Shown: positions 17,414 to 26,449 of the stretch, piece by piece
Layout of the letters: each line of letters starts with the position of its first letter
How positions within the stretch are numbered: position 1 is the first letter of the stretch
Assembly: GCA_035528905.1 (NCBI GenBank)
Contig: DATKXU010000073.1
Coordinates: 1 to 62,189 of the forward strand
Length of the DNA stretch: 62,189 nucleotides
Reading direction: 5' to 3'
Source of the DNA: DATKXU01 sp035528905
Lineage (GTDB): Bacteria > Armatimonadota > UBA5829 > DTJY01
Notes under the pieces: model-generated
What the model saw: the letters and a program-made list of their open reading frames with translations, nothing else
Database searches by the model: none
Told to the model about the DNA's origin: nothing
Position numbers and translations under genes: made by a program

Positions 17414-18273
17414 CACCAGGCACCCCCGAGCATGAAGCGTCTTGCTCGGTGGACGAAGTCGGCTTCGTAGTCGTCAATGTCGGCCGCTTCCATATACTGC
17501 TGCTCAGCGCGAGTCTCATAGCCGAGCCAGTAGTACATGTCGGCGAGCAGACATCGGTAGGCAAGCTTCCTTGGGCTGAGCCGAGCCGCCTCGCGATACA
17601 TCTCGGATGCGCGTTCGAGCCGGCCGATCCTGGCATAAAGCATCCCCAGCCGCGCAGCGTAGTAGTCATCGTCGGGACAGAGCGCAACTGCCCGCTCCAT
17701 CTCGGCGACCGCATCCTCGTCGCGACGGACACCGGCATACAAGGCTGCCAGCTCGAAGTGGTAGAAGCCGTCCTTCGGACGCAGCGACACAGCTTCCTCC
17801 AACTGCTGGATGGCGTCTGTCACGCAGTCGGTCTGACTGTATGCGAAACCGAGTTTGTAGCGGTAGAATGCGTTGGACGGAGCGATCTCGACCGCCCTGG
17901 CATATTGAGCCGCAGCCGCGTGCCATTTGCCGTAGCGAACGTAGATTTCGCCCAAGCCGAAGTATGGTTCCGGGCGGTTTGGATTCGACTTGATCGCTCG
18001 CTGATACTGCTGAACAGCCTTGACAGACAGCTCGGCGTATGCGTACGCATCGCCCAGGTCCGTTCGGTGCGACGGATCGCTGTCCATGCGCGCGGCCTTC
18101 TTGTAGCGTGTGATGGCCTGATGGACGCGCCCATTCGATATATACACCTCGGCCAACTGCTTATTGCCGTCGGCAGTGATCGGCTCCGGCTGCCGCTGCT
18201 CATCCTCGGTCATGGGGATCGGCTGGCTATTCAGTTTTTGTAACGGAAATCCAGGAAACACGAGTACAGCCAC
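17413..18273 (-). CDS. Tetratricopeptide-repeat protein
   Basis: The 286-residue product contains at least five TPR units in tandem (for example RPEPYFGLGEIYVRYGKW, NAFYRYKLGFAYSQTDCV, DGFYHFELAALYAGVRRD, DDYYAARLGMLYARIGRL). No enzymatic domain or signal peptide is evident, so it is probably a cytoplasmic protein-protein adaptor. Start GTG at 18273 is used; a Met 20 codons later is possible. It sits between dtd and the MBL hydrolase and overlaps the latter. Confidence 0.85.
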   Translation of the reverse strand: MAVLVFPGFPLQKLNSQPIPMTEDEQRQPEPITADGNKQLAEVYISNGRVHQAITRYKKAARMDSDPSHRTDLGDAYAYAELSVKAVQQYQRAIKSNPNRPEPYFGLGEIYVRYGKWHAAAAQYARAVEIAPSNAFYRYKLGFAYSQTDCVTDAIQQLEEAVSLRPKDGFYHFELAALYAGVRRDEDAVAEMERAVALCPDDDYYAARLGMLYARIGRLERASEMYREAARLSPRKLAYRCLLADMYYWLGYETRAEQQYMEAADIDDYEADFVHRARRFMLGGAW

Positions 18274-18287
18274 CTTCGACTTTCTAC

Positions 18288-18746
18288 CTATGCGGGCTCT
18301 TCGGTATCCAGGACGAGAGTCACCGGACCGTCGTTTTCGATGCTCACTAACATTTTAGCACAAAACTCGCCGGTTTGTACCTCAACACCGCGCTCTTTCA
18401 GCAAATCTACGTACCGCCGATACAGCTCATCCGCCTTGTCGGGCGGCGCGGCATCCGTGAAGCTCGGCCTCCGTCCCTTTCGGGCATCGCCGTACAGCGT
18501 GAACTGGGATACCACCAGCGCCTGGCCGCGGACATCCAGCAGGGACAAATTCATCTTACCCCCGGCATCCTCGAAAATCCTCAGGTTAGCGGTCTTGTCC
18601 GCGAGCCAAGCCGCCTCGCGCTCCGTGTCGTTTATGGCGACGCCTAAGAGCACGACAAGGCCACGCCCGATCCGCCGCGGCGGACCAGCCGGCTCCCCTT
18701 CAACGCTCACCGAGGCCGATCTAACTCTCTGGATGACGGCACGCAT
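18288..18746 (-). CDS. dtd: D-aminoacyl-tRNA deacylase
   Basis: DTD hydrolyses D-amino acids (and glycine) from mischarged tRNA. The protein starts with the classic MRAVIQRV at 18746 and contains the two signature motifs SQFTLYGD and GPVTL that form the cross-subunit active site. The longer open frame to 18884 has no family similarity and overlaps relA. The length is 152 aa, typical. It lies directly after relA, the same order as in Firmicutes. Confidence 0.95.
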   Translation of the reverse strand: MRAVIQRVRSASVSVEGEPAGPPRRIGRGLVVLLGVAINDTEREAAWLADKTANLRIFEDAGGKMNLSLLDVRGQALVVSQFTLYGDARKGRRPSFTDAAPPDKADELYRRYVDLLKERGVEVQTGEFCAKMLVSIENDGPVTLVLDTEEPA

Positions 18747-18834
18747 GCAATGCCTCAAGGCGTGATGGGTGATTTCAGATGCCGGATAGACCAGGCCGGC
18801 ATCCAGCCACCCCAATCTGCAATTTGTAATTGAC

Positions 18835-21033
18835 TTAGGCTCCCCCACCCGACAAGCTGGTTCGGCGGACCTCCAGGATGTCACTCAGCCGGCCAATTCG
18901 GACCATGAGACTATTGAGGTGGTCGAGGCTGTCCACTTCCACTGCCAGATCGAATGAGGCGGTCTTGTTCGGGTAGGATTTGATTTTCGCCGAGAAGATA
19001 TTGGTCTTGGTCTCGCTGAACACAGCGGCTATGTCGTTAAGGAGGCCCACGCGGTCGAGCGCGTCAATCCTTATGCCGGTCTGGAATCTCTCGCCATCGG
19101 ACTGCCGCCACTCCACCTCCACGAGGCGGCCCGGCTCCTTCTCCACATAGGCCACTACGTTCGGACAGCCTTTTCGGTGCAGGGTCATCCCTCGGCCTCT
19201 GGTCACGTAGCCGATGACTTCATCGCCGGGGATCGGGGTGCAGCACCGCGAGCGCCGGACAGCCACGTCGTCCACGCCACCCACGACGATGCCCAGCCTC
19301 GCTTCCCCCGCATGCTTCTTCGTGCTAACCGCAAGAGACTCGGAGGGCGGCCGGACAGCCATCAGCTTGTGAACGACGGTCAACCCATGGGTCGAACCAT
19401 ATCCAACCGCCGCAAACAGATCGTCCCCGGTCTGTACGTTCAACGCCTCCAGGATCTTCTCGATGTGCTCAGGCTTAAGCAGCTCGGCAGGATCGAGGCC
19501 CTGGCGCCCGATCTCCTTTTCCAGCATCTCGCGGCCCTTCGCCACGCTTTCCGTGCGGCGCAGCTTGCGGAAATGCGCCTTGATACGATTGCGGGCGGTG
19601 GATGTCTTCACGAAGTTCAGCCAGTCAAGGCTGGGAGCGGTCCCTTTTCGGGTTATGATCTCGACTATATCTCCATTCTTGAACTGGTGGTTCAGCGGGA
19701 CTATGCGCCCATTGACCTTTGCCCCAACGCAGAGGAAGCCCAGCTCGCTGTGGATCCTATATGCGAAATCCACCGGCGTCGAACCCGCCGGCAGGTCTAT
19801 GACGTCGCCCTTCGGGGTGAAGACAAACACCTGATCCGTGAAAAGGTCTTCAGTGACAGACCTCAGGAACTCGATGTCGTCCTTCGAATCCGCCTGCCAA
19901 TCGAAAAGCTGCTGGCGGAGCCATCCCAGCTTGCGCTCATACTGCTCGTCGGCGGACTTGCCTTCCTTGTACTGCCAGTGAGCCGCCACGCCAAACTCCG
20001 CCGTCTTGTGCATATCCCACGTTCGTATCTGAATCTCGAGCGGCTCGCCGCCCGGCCCGATGACCTTCGTATGGAGCGACTGGTACATGTTCGACTTAGG
20101 CTTCGCTATGTGGTCATCGAATCGCTCCGGTATCGGCATCCACTGGTCGTGGACGACGCCGAGGGCGTGGTAGCAATCCGCGACGGTGCCAACGATTATT
20201 CTGATGGCCGTCAGGTCGTAGATCTCGTCGAAGTTCAGCTCCTGCCTGAGCATCTTCTGGTAGATGCCGAAGAGGTGCTTCGGGCGGCCTTGAATCTCGG
20301 CCTTTATTCCCTCTTTCCTGAACCTGTTTGCGATGACCTCTGTGGCTTTGTTCAGCTCGGATTCACGCTCGCGCCTGGTTTTCGAAACGCGTTCCACTAT
20401 ATGCTCGTACTCGCGCGGATGAAGATGCTTGAATGCCAGATCCTCTAGCTGCCACTTGACCTGCCATATTCCCAGGCGATGCGCGAGAGGCGCGTATATC
20501 TGCAGAGTCTCGGCGGCCACCTTCAACTGCCGCTCGGGAGGCAGCGCCCAGAGCGTGCGCATATTGTGCAGGCGGTCGGCCAACTTGATGACCATGACGC
20601 GGAAGTCCTTTGCCATGGCAAGGAATATCTTGCGAAGGTTATCCGCGCTGCGGCCGTGCTCCGGGTGGCGTCTCTTGCGGCCTTCCTGCTCCGAATCAGG
20701 GCCGCGGGGTTCGAAGTCCACCAGCTTCAACTTCGTCACGCCGTCCACCAGCTCGGATATCTCTTTGCCGAACGTCCTTGTCAACTGGTCGAGTGATACG
20801 TGACCATCTTCGATGACATCGTGCAGCAGAGCGGCGGCGACGCTACTTGCATTCATTTCCAGACTGGTGAGGATATCTGCGGTTTCGAGCGGATGATTGA
20901 TATATGGCTCGCCGGAGAGGCGTTTCTGACCCTCATGGACTTCAGCGGCAAGGTCGTATGCCTGCCGAATCAGCCCTGTATCTGCAGTGGGGCTGTATGT
21001 CTTGACTTTCTCGATGACGCTGTCAATCGTCAT
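18835..21033 (-). CDS. relA: Bifunctional (p)ppGpp synthetase/hydrolase Rel
   Basis: This is the stringent-response enzyme. In order: HD hydrolase domain (HPLETADILTSL ... HDVIED), synthetase domain (EIQIRTWDMHKTAEFGVAAH, WQYKEG), TGS domain (VFTPKGDVIDLPAGSTPVDFAY), helical/zinc-finger-like region (RCCTPIPGD) and C-terminal ACT. An intact HD motif indicates a bifunctional Rel/SpoT. I set the start at ATG 21033 (MTIDSV), which has AAGGAG 9 bases upstream; eight more codons are open to 21057. Length about 732 aa. Confidence 0.95.
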   Translation of the reverse strand: MTIDSVIEKVKTYSPTADTGLIRQAYDLAAEVHEGQKRLSGEPYINHPLETADILTSLEMNASSVAAALLHDVIEDGHVSLDQLTRTFGKEISELVDGVTKLKLVDFEPRGPDSEQEGRKRRHPEHGRSADNLRKIFLAMAKDFRVMVIKLADRLHNMRTLWALPPERQLKVAAETLQIYAPLAHRLGIWQVKWQLEDLAFKHLHPREYEHIVERVSKTRRERESELNKATEVIANRFRKEGIKAEIQGRPKHLFGIYQKMLRQELNFDEIYDLTAIRIIVGTVADCYHALGVVHDQWMPIPERFDDHIAKPKSNMYQSLHTKVIGPGGEPLEIQIRTWDMHKTAEFGVAAHWQYKEGKSADEQYERKLGWLRQQLFDWQADSKDDIEFLRSVTEDLFTDQVFVFTPKGDVIDLPAGSTPVDFAYRIHSELGFLCVGAKVNGRIVPLNHQFKNGDIVEIITRKGTAPSLDWLNFVKTSTARNRIKAHFRKLRRTESVAKGREMLEKEIGRQGLDPAELLKPEHIEKILEALNVQTGDDLFAAVGYGSTHGLTVVHKLMAVRPPSESLAVSTKKHAGEARLGIVVGGVDDVAVRRSRCCTPIPGDEVIGYVTRGRGMTLHRKGCPNVVAYVEKEPGRLVEVEWRQSDGERFQTGIRIDALDRVGLLNDIAAVFSETKTNIFSAKIKSYPNKTASFDLAVEVDSLDHLNSLMVRIGRLSDILEVRRTSLSGGGA

Positions 21034-21151
21034 CGGCTGCATCTCCTTGTAAAACACCTAAACTGCCTTCCCTGGCGACTATTCCTTGGTTGCGATGCCC
21101 ATTCGGGGCGAGTGGAGAATGGGAGGTAACGTCGAATTCGCCGCGGTGAAA

Positions 21152-21186
21152 ACCTGAAACCTGGAACTTGGAACCTGAAACTTGAG
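21152..21186. repeat. Five tandem heptamers ACCTGAA/ACTTGGA
   Basis: Units ACCTGAA, ACCTGGA, ACTTGGA, ACCTGAA, ACTTGAG lie in the gap between relA and recJ. They are the reverse-strand form of the TTCAAGT-type array at 11692. Confidence 0.75.
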
Positions 21187-21202
21187 ACCCTTCCCTTACT
21201 CC

Positions 21203-22945
21203 TCACCCATCATCCGATGCACGCGCATCGCACAGCACTGCCTGCACCGTCTCCCGGCCCGCGAACTGGTTTACTCGAATATTATAGCATACGTCGAACG
21301 GAGTTCCAACCCGGAAGGCCGGTTCGCTGTCGCCCCAGCCGAACGCGACACATTCGACCGGCTGGCCGGAGCTCGTGCCCAGCTTCAGCTTCAGGTGATC
21401 GCCATTCGCCCCCATTCGAGCCTTTTGGACGAGCAGGGCGCCCCTACTCACAAAGACCGGCACACGATTGCAGTTGCCACAGGGCTCCAGAAGCTGCAGC
21501 TCGTATGCAAGGTCGCGCGTGAGGGCGTCCAGCTCAAGCTCGGCATCAATCTCCAACTGGGGCACGAGATCGGTCTCAGCGAGGATTCCCTCTGCGATGC
21601 GATTGATCTCTGCATCGAACTGCGGGAGCTTGTCGGCAGCGATGGAGAGACCTGCCGCGCGGGCATGGCCTCCGCATCGCTCCAAAAGGTGCCGGCACTG
21701 CATCAAGGCTCCGAGCAGGTCGAATGCTGCGATGCTTCTGGCCGAGCCGGTTCCCGCTTCTCCCGTCTCGTCCAGCGCCACCAGGATAGTCGGCCTGTTG
21801 TAGCGGTCCGTGATCTTGTTCGCCACGATGCCCACCACGCCCGGGTGCCAGCCCTTGGAGGACAGCACCAGGACCTTGGCCTTCTCATCCATTCGCTGGC
21901 TGGCTATCTGATCGAGTGCTTCCTTGGTTATCCTCTCCTGCTCCGCCTGCCTCTCCTTGTTCTGAGCGTCGAGGGTCTCGGCCAGCCTTGCCGCCTCCTG
22001 GTCGTCAGTGGTGAGGAGGAGCTCGAGCGCGATGGAAGCGTCGTCCACGCGGCCGGCGGCATTCAGCCGAGGCGCGATGGCAAACGCCACCAAGTGGCTG
22101 GTGACCGGACGGCCGGAGAGGCCCGAAATCTTGAGGAGCGCCTGCAGGCCCTTCTTGCCCGATCTCAGAAGCTCCTCCATGCCGAACTTCACGAGCGTCC
22201 GGTTTTCATCCAGCAGGGGCGCCACATCCGCCACCGTACCTATGGCGGCAAGGTCGCAGAACCTCCTGCGGAATGCGGCAGTGTCGTACCCACACTCACG
22301 AACCAGAGCCTCGGAGAATTTGAACGCGACGCCAACCCCGGCCAGGTCTTTGAACGGATAAGGACAGCCCGGCTTGCGAGGGTTTATCAATGCGAAAGCG
22401 GGCGCTGGATCGGACCCGATCTCGTGGTGATCTGTGACAATGACATCAATTCCCAGGCTGCTCGCGCAGCCGATTGCGTCCACCGCCGATGTCCCGCAGT
22501 CCGTCGTGATTATCAACCGGACGCCGCGCTCCTTCGCCGCCTCGACACCGGGACGCCCAATATCGTAGCCTTCCCGCTGCCGGTGCGGCATGTACCAACT
22601 GACATCCGCCCCCAGGAGCCGCAGAACCCTGACCACGAGCGCCGTGCTTGTGACACCATCCACGTCGTAGTCCCCGTGGACCATGATCCTCTCGCCGCGC
22701 TCCAATGCCTGCCTGGTCCGCATTACCGCACGATTCATGTCACCCATCAAGCTGGGATCGTACAGATCGTCCAGATCAGGGCTGAGGAAGCGCTGCGCCT
22801 GCGGAATGCTCGCAATCCCGCGCGTTAGGATAAGGCGGCAGAGAGTAGGCGACACAGGAAGCGCCCGGATCAGCTCCTCCTCGAGAGCAGCATCCCGGCT
22901 CGGCATCCGCCAGACCCTTGGCTTCAGAGCAACTTCGGAATCCAT
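21203..22945 (-). CDS. recJ: Single-stranded-DNA-specific exonuclease RecJ
   Basis: RecJ is a 5'-3' ssDNA exonuclease in recombination and mismatch repair. The DHH-family motifs are present: GDYDVDGVTST, DCGTS and VTDHHEI, followed by DHHA1 (GGHARAAGLSI) and an OB-fold C-terminus. ATG at 22945 (MDSEVALKPRVW) is chosen because the longer frame to 23014 runs through an octamer repeat. Length 580 aa. It is followed by relA and preceded by secDF, a gene order shared with Firmicutes. Confidence 0.95.
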   Translation of the reverse strand: MDSEVALKPRVWRMPSRDAALEEELIRALPVSPTLCRLILTRGIASIPQAQRFLSPDLDDLYDPSLMGDMNRAVMRTRQALERGERIMVHGDYDVDGVTSTALVVRVLRLLGADVSWYMPHRQREGYDIGRPGVEAAKERGVRLIITTDCGTSAVDAIGCASSLGIDVIVTDHHEIGSDPAPAFALINPRKPGCPYPFKDLAGVGVAFKFSEALVRECGYDTAAFRRRFCDLAAIGTVADVAPLLDENRTLVKFGMEELLRSGKKGLQALLKISGLSGRPVTSHLVAFAIAPRLNAAGRVDDASIALELLLTTDDQEAARLAETLDAQNKERQAEQERITKEALDQIASQRMDEKAKVLVLSSKGWHPGVVGIVANKITDRYNRPTILVALDETGEAGTGSARSIAAFDLLGALMQCRHLLERCGGHARAAGLSIAADKLPQFDAEINRIAEGILAETDLVPQLEIDAELELDALTRDLAYELQLLEPCGNCNRVPVFVSRGALLVQKARMGANGDHLKLKLGTSSGQPVECVAFGWGDSEPAFRVGTPFDVCYNIRVNQFAGRETVQAVLCDARASDDG

Positions 22946-22960
22946 GGTTAAGACCCGAGA

Positions 22961-22992
22961 TGGAGTATTGGAGCAATGGAGTGATGGGAACC
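22961..22992. repeat. Octamers TGGAGTAT/TGGAGCAA with an inverted partner
   Basis: Four units (TGGAGTAT, TGGAGCAA, TGGAGTGA, TGGGAACC) are followed at about 22993-23016 by inverted copies (CAATACTC, CGGTACTC, CATCACCC), so the array can fold into a hairpin. It lies between secDF and recJ. Confidence 0.65.
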
Positions 22993-23095
22993 CAATACTC
23001 CGGTACTCCATCACCCCGTTTGCAGAAGAGCCTGCGCAGCGCAGCCGCAGGCTCTCATCTCCTCCGTGATTCAGATACCAGTCGCCGCATGGAAT

Positions 23096-25573
23096 CTAGA
23101 ACCGCCGCTTGCGCCTCTTGGCTTTGGCTTTGCCTCCGACTGGCTTTGGAGCCACACTGCCCTCGGCCTCACCCTCGATGCCAGATCCGCTGTCCGGGCC
23201 TACGTCGCCTGCAGCTAGCGGCTTGAGATCGCGTACCTGAGCAGCGCGTGAAGCGGCAGGCTCTACTCGGAAGCCGCTCGGCTGCTTCTCCACCAACCCC
23301 TGCCACAGAACCAGCAACTGGCTCGCATTGAAGATGGACGAATAGGTCCCGGTGACAACGCCGATCAGCAGCGCGACAACAAAATGCCTGATATTCTCTG
23401 CGCCGAAAACGAGCAGGGCGACCAACGTCAGGATGACGGTCAAGGACGTATTGATTGACCTAGCGAACGACTGGAGTATGCTCCTATTCGCCACGCCGGC
23501 GAAGGTTTCTCCCTTGGCCCTATGCCTCAAGTTCTCGCGAATCCTATCGAAGATCACGATGGTATCGTGCGTTGAGAAGCCTATGATGGTCAGCACTGCG
23601 GTGACAAACAGGCTGTCTATCTCCCAGTTAAGGAAATATCCAAGCATGGCGAAGACACCGATGATAAGGCAAACATCGTGCAGGGTAGCTAGGACAGCGC
23701 ATACGCCGAACCTGAAGCCGTATGCCAACCCGCCGATCGCAAATCGCACAGAGAGGTACAGCACGATCCCCAGGGCCGCAAAAAGCACCGCCTTGATCGC
23801 GTTCATGGTCAGCTCTCGGCTGACCGTCGGGCCAACGCGTTCCGACGCCTGAATCGTGCCGCCCAAACTCTTCATGGAAGCCTGGACGCCCGCGAACTTC
23901 TCTTCTGAGATGTCCTTCGTCCGGATGAAAACAGTATTCGTATTATCAGCCGATCTCTGTATCAGGCTCCCGGGGAACCCCCCATTGGCGAGAACTCCAT
24001 CAATCGCCGCAGTCTGCACCGGCTGTTTGAACTCAACCTGCATAAGGCTCCCGCCGGTGAAGTCAATGCCCGCCTTAAGCCCGTGTGCCCCAAGCCAGTA
24101 ATATAGCCCTGGGATCAGGACTATCGCGCTCAGGGCGAACCAGACTTTCATGCGGCCGACTATATCCACCTGCCTGTCCGATCGGCCTGTGACCCACTGC
24201 CGGCCCAGCCCGAACAGCGCGGCACTCTCCCCGAATCGAGTGTTCACGATGAGATGCAGGATATTCCTAGTCACCGTAATGGCGGTGAACATGCTGATGA
24301 GGACGCCCATCCCCAGCACGAGTGCGAAGCCGCGGATCGGGCCCGTGCCGAGCCACCGCAGGATCACACAGGTGATCAGCGTGCACATGTTGGAATCGAA
24401 GATCGAGGTGAATGCGCGAGAGAAACCCGCATCTATCGAGGCCCTGAGGGTCTTCCCGCTACGCAGCTCTTCCTTCAAGCGTTCGAAAATTAGAATATTG
24501 GCATCAACCGCCATGCCGATAGACAGTATGTACGCGGCGATGCCGGGCAGCGTCATGGTCACGCCGAAGAGCTTGAAACCCGCGAGCGTCAGGAGAGCGT
24601 AGATGCCCAGGGCCACATCCGCCACCAGCCCTGGGAGCAGGTAGTACAGGATCATGAAGACGACGATGGCGGCCAGCCCCCATACGCCGGCCCTTACGCT
24701 CTGCGTCACCGAGGCCATGCCTAGAGTCGCCTCGACGGACTGAATCTGCACCACCTTCAGTGGAACGGGAAGCGCGCCCGCGTTTATGAAGTCGGCCAGT
24801 CTCTGCGCCTCTCTAGGCTGGAACCTGCCAGTTATGATCGCTCTGCCATCCAGGATCGGCTCGCTGATTGACGGGGCGCTCAGAATCTCGTTGTCAAGTA
24901 TGATCGCCAGAATCTCCTTGACATTCCGCCTTGTGAAGTCTGCGAACTTCTTCTTACCTTCCCGAGTGAATTCCAGGGCCACAGCCGGGAAGTTCCGGTC
25001 GTCCTTCGTTACGCTGGACACAGGATTGAGATCATTGCCCGTCAGGATGAGTCTGGACTCCGCGATCACCTTTGCCGAGTCAACCGGGTTACCCTCAGCA
25101 TCCATAAAGGTGAAAACGTCTTTGCCGCCCTCGGCGCCGCTTTCCATCGTGTACCTGGCGGCGGCAGGACGATAACCTCTACTCCCAGCTGAGTGCACAT
25201 TATAGAGATGCCGGAACTCCATCCGAGCCGTGGACTTGAGCTGCTTGATGGCCTCATCTTTGTTCTTGATGTCCGGGAGCTCTATGACTACCTGGTCCTT
25301 GCCTTTGGGCTGGATAAGCGGCTCGGACACGCCCATGATGTCCACACGGCTTCGCATGATCCGGATTATGCTGCCGAGATGTTCATAGGGCGACCATTCC
25401 TGGCCTTCGGGCAGCTTTTCAGTCTCCGCCTGGAGAACGACTCTGACACCGCCCGCCAGGTCCAAGCCGCGCTTCAGGTGCCACGGCTTCCCGTTCCAGG
25501 AATTTGTGGATACGACGAAGGTTGAGAATGCCAGCAGGACCAGAACTAGGCCGATGACCCATCTATGTCTCAA
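23096..25573 (-). CDS. secDF: Protein translocase fusion SecDF
   Basis: SecD and SecF use the proton gradient to drive the late steps of Sec export. Both halves are in one chain: SecD with the first TM, the RGLDLAGG motif, a large periplasmic loop and TM2-6, then SecF (TM, GIDFTGGSLMQVEF, and its TM core with STHDTIVIFDRIREN). The C-terminus is a Lys/Arg-rich tail (KAKRRKRRF). TTG at 25573 is preferred over TTG at 25591 because GGGAGG lies 10 bases before it. Length about 825 aa. The fused form is known from Bacillus and others. YajC is absent. Confidence 0.93.
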   Translation of the reverse strand: MRHRWVIGLVLVLLAFSTFVVSTNSWNGKPWHLKRGLDLAGGVRVVLQAETEKLPEGQEWSPYEHLGSIIRIMRSRVDIMGVSEPLIQPKGKDQVVIELPDIKNKDEAIKQLKSTARMEFRHLYNVHSAGSRGYRPAAARYTMESGAEGGKDVFTFMDAEGNPVDSAKVIAESRLILTGNDLNPVSSVTKDDRNFPAVALEFTREGKKKFADFTRRNVKEILAIILDNEILSAPSISEPILDGRAIITGRFQPREAQRLADFINAGALPVPLKVVQIQSVEATLGMASVTQSVRAGVWGLAAIVVFMILYYLLPGLVADVALGIYALLTLAGFKLFGVTMTLPGIAAYILSIGMAVDANILIFERLKEELRSGKTLRASIDAGFSRAFTSIFDSNMCTLITCVILRWLGTGPIRGFALVLGMGVLISMFTAITVTRNILHLIVNTRFGESAALFGLGRQWVTGRSDRQVDIVGRMKVWFALSAIVLIPGLYYWLGAHGLKAGIDFTGGSLMQVEFKQPVQTAAIDGVLANGGFPGSLIQRSADNTNTVFIRTKDISEEKFAGVQASMKSLGGTIQASERVGPTVSRELTMNAIKAVLFAALGIVLYLSVRFAIGGLAYGFRFGVCAVLATLHDVCLIIGVFAMLGYFLNWEIDSLFVTAVLTIIGFSTHDTIVIFDRIRENLRHRAKGETFAGVANRSILQSFARSINTSLTVILTLVALLVFGAENIRHFVVALLIGVVTGTYSSIFNASQLLVLWQGLVEKQPSGFRVEPAASRAAQVRDLKPLAAGDVGPDSGSGIEGEAEGSVAPKPVGGKAKAKRRKRRF

Positions 25574-25633
25574 TGTGTACAATCCTCCCAAAGAAGCCTG
25601 CGACGGCCCTGAAACCGGCCGCGCAACACGGTA

Positions 25634-25662
25634 ATTATACGGGACACACTAAGGGTTGTCAA
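25634..25662 (-). promoter_or_regulatory. Consensus sigma-70 promoter of secDF
   Basis: On the minus strand a perfect TTGACA (25662-25657) and a perfect TATAAT (25639-25634) are spaced by 17 bases. The predicted leader is about 55 bases. Confidence 0.85.
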
Positions 25663-25698
25663 ACATTGGCGAGGGCCCAACCGCCGATGCACGACGCG

Positions 25699-25740
25699 AG
25701 ATACTAGATACTGGATGCTCGATGCTGGATGCTGGATGTT
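25699..25740. repeat. Six tandem heptamers AGATACT/GGATGCT
   Basis: Units AGATACT (x2), GGATGCT, CGATGCT, GGATGCT, GGATGTT are in phase. Two families abut. The array lies between secDF and the HD-domain gene. Confidence 0.75.
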
Positions 25741-25786
25741 GGGATTTCCTCCAGTATACGGCATCCAGATTCAGGCATCACGGCCC

Positions 25787-26449
25787 TTACAGGTCAATAT
25801 CGTTTATCACAAGCTTGAACTTGCAGCCCAGGCAGTCCGCAGCGCGGCGGCACATCACCATGCGCAGCAGGAAGATCTCGAAGTAATCCATGACGCTCGC
25901 CGACTCAACGTTAACCGTGAGTTCGAGGCTTATGACCTTGCTCTCGGGGTCCACGCGCAGGTACGACTTCTGCACGGCATGGTTAACCCGGTCATGAATA
26001 TCGAACATCATCGGGTTCGGGTTCTGCACACGCGAATAGTGCACATCGGACTTATCACCAATAATCACAGCCGCACTGATGGAGTTGATCGGAAAGCCGC
26101 TCTCCTCCTCGTGATTGCCGATCGCCCCCATGACAATCGCAACCTCCTCGGGGTTCATCCCCATCGAAGTGAGGACGTTGTGTGCCAGCATTGCGCCTGT
26201 TTCGCAGTGGTTGGCGCGGTTGATAACGTTCCCTATGTCATGGAGGTAGCCGGCAATCGCCGCCAATTCGGACTCGCGGCTGCTCAGGCCCAACTCACGC
26301 GGTATGCCGCGCGCCATACCGGCCACTATGCCTGCATGGCGAAAGCCGTGCTCTGTGTAGCCGATCGCGGCCATCTGCTCGTTTGCCTTTTCTATATACG
26401 TCTTCACTCGCGGGTCACGTCTCACATCCCGCAGCGTAACTTCACTCAT
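25787..26449 (-). CDS. HD-domain phosphohydrolase
   Basis: The 220-residue product has HD-superfamily metal motifs: HGFRHAG, the paired HD in LHDIGN, a later H in RANHCE and NHEEESG, then GDKSDVH. The closest likeness is to small stand-alone HD proteins of unknown substrate. ATG at 26449 overlaps the tgt stop by a few bases and has a normal HD-family beginning; the longer frame to 26686 is a shadow of tgt. Co-translation with tgt is likely. Confidence 0.85.
   Translation of the reverse strand: MSEVTLRDVRRDPRVKTYIEKANEQMAAIGYTEHGFRHAGIVAGMARGIPRELGLSSRESELAAIAGYLHDIGNVINRANHCETGAMLAHNVLTSMGMNPEEVAIVMGAIGNHEEESGFPINSISAAVIIGDKSDVHYSRVQNPNPMMFDIHDRVNHAVQKSYLRVDPESKVISLELTVNVESASVMDYFEIFLLRMVMCRRAADCLGCKFKLVINDIDL

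Noticed and set aside
21182..22828. 548-residue open frame on the plus strand
   Set aside because: It lies antisense to recJ and arises from its codon usage.
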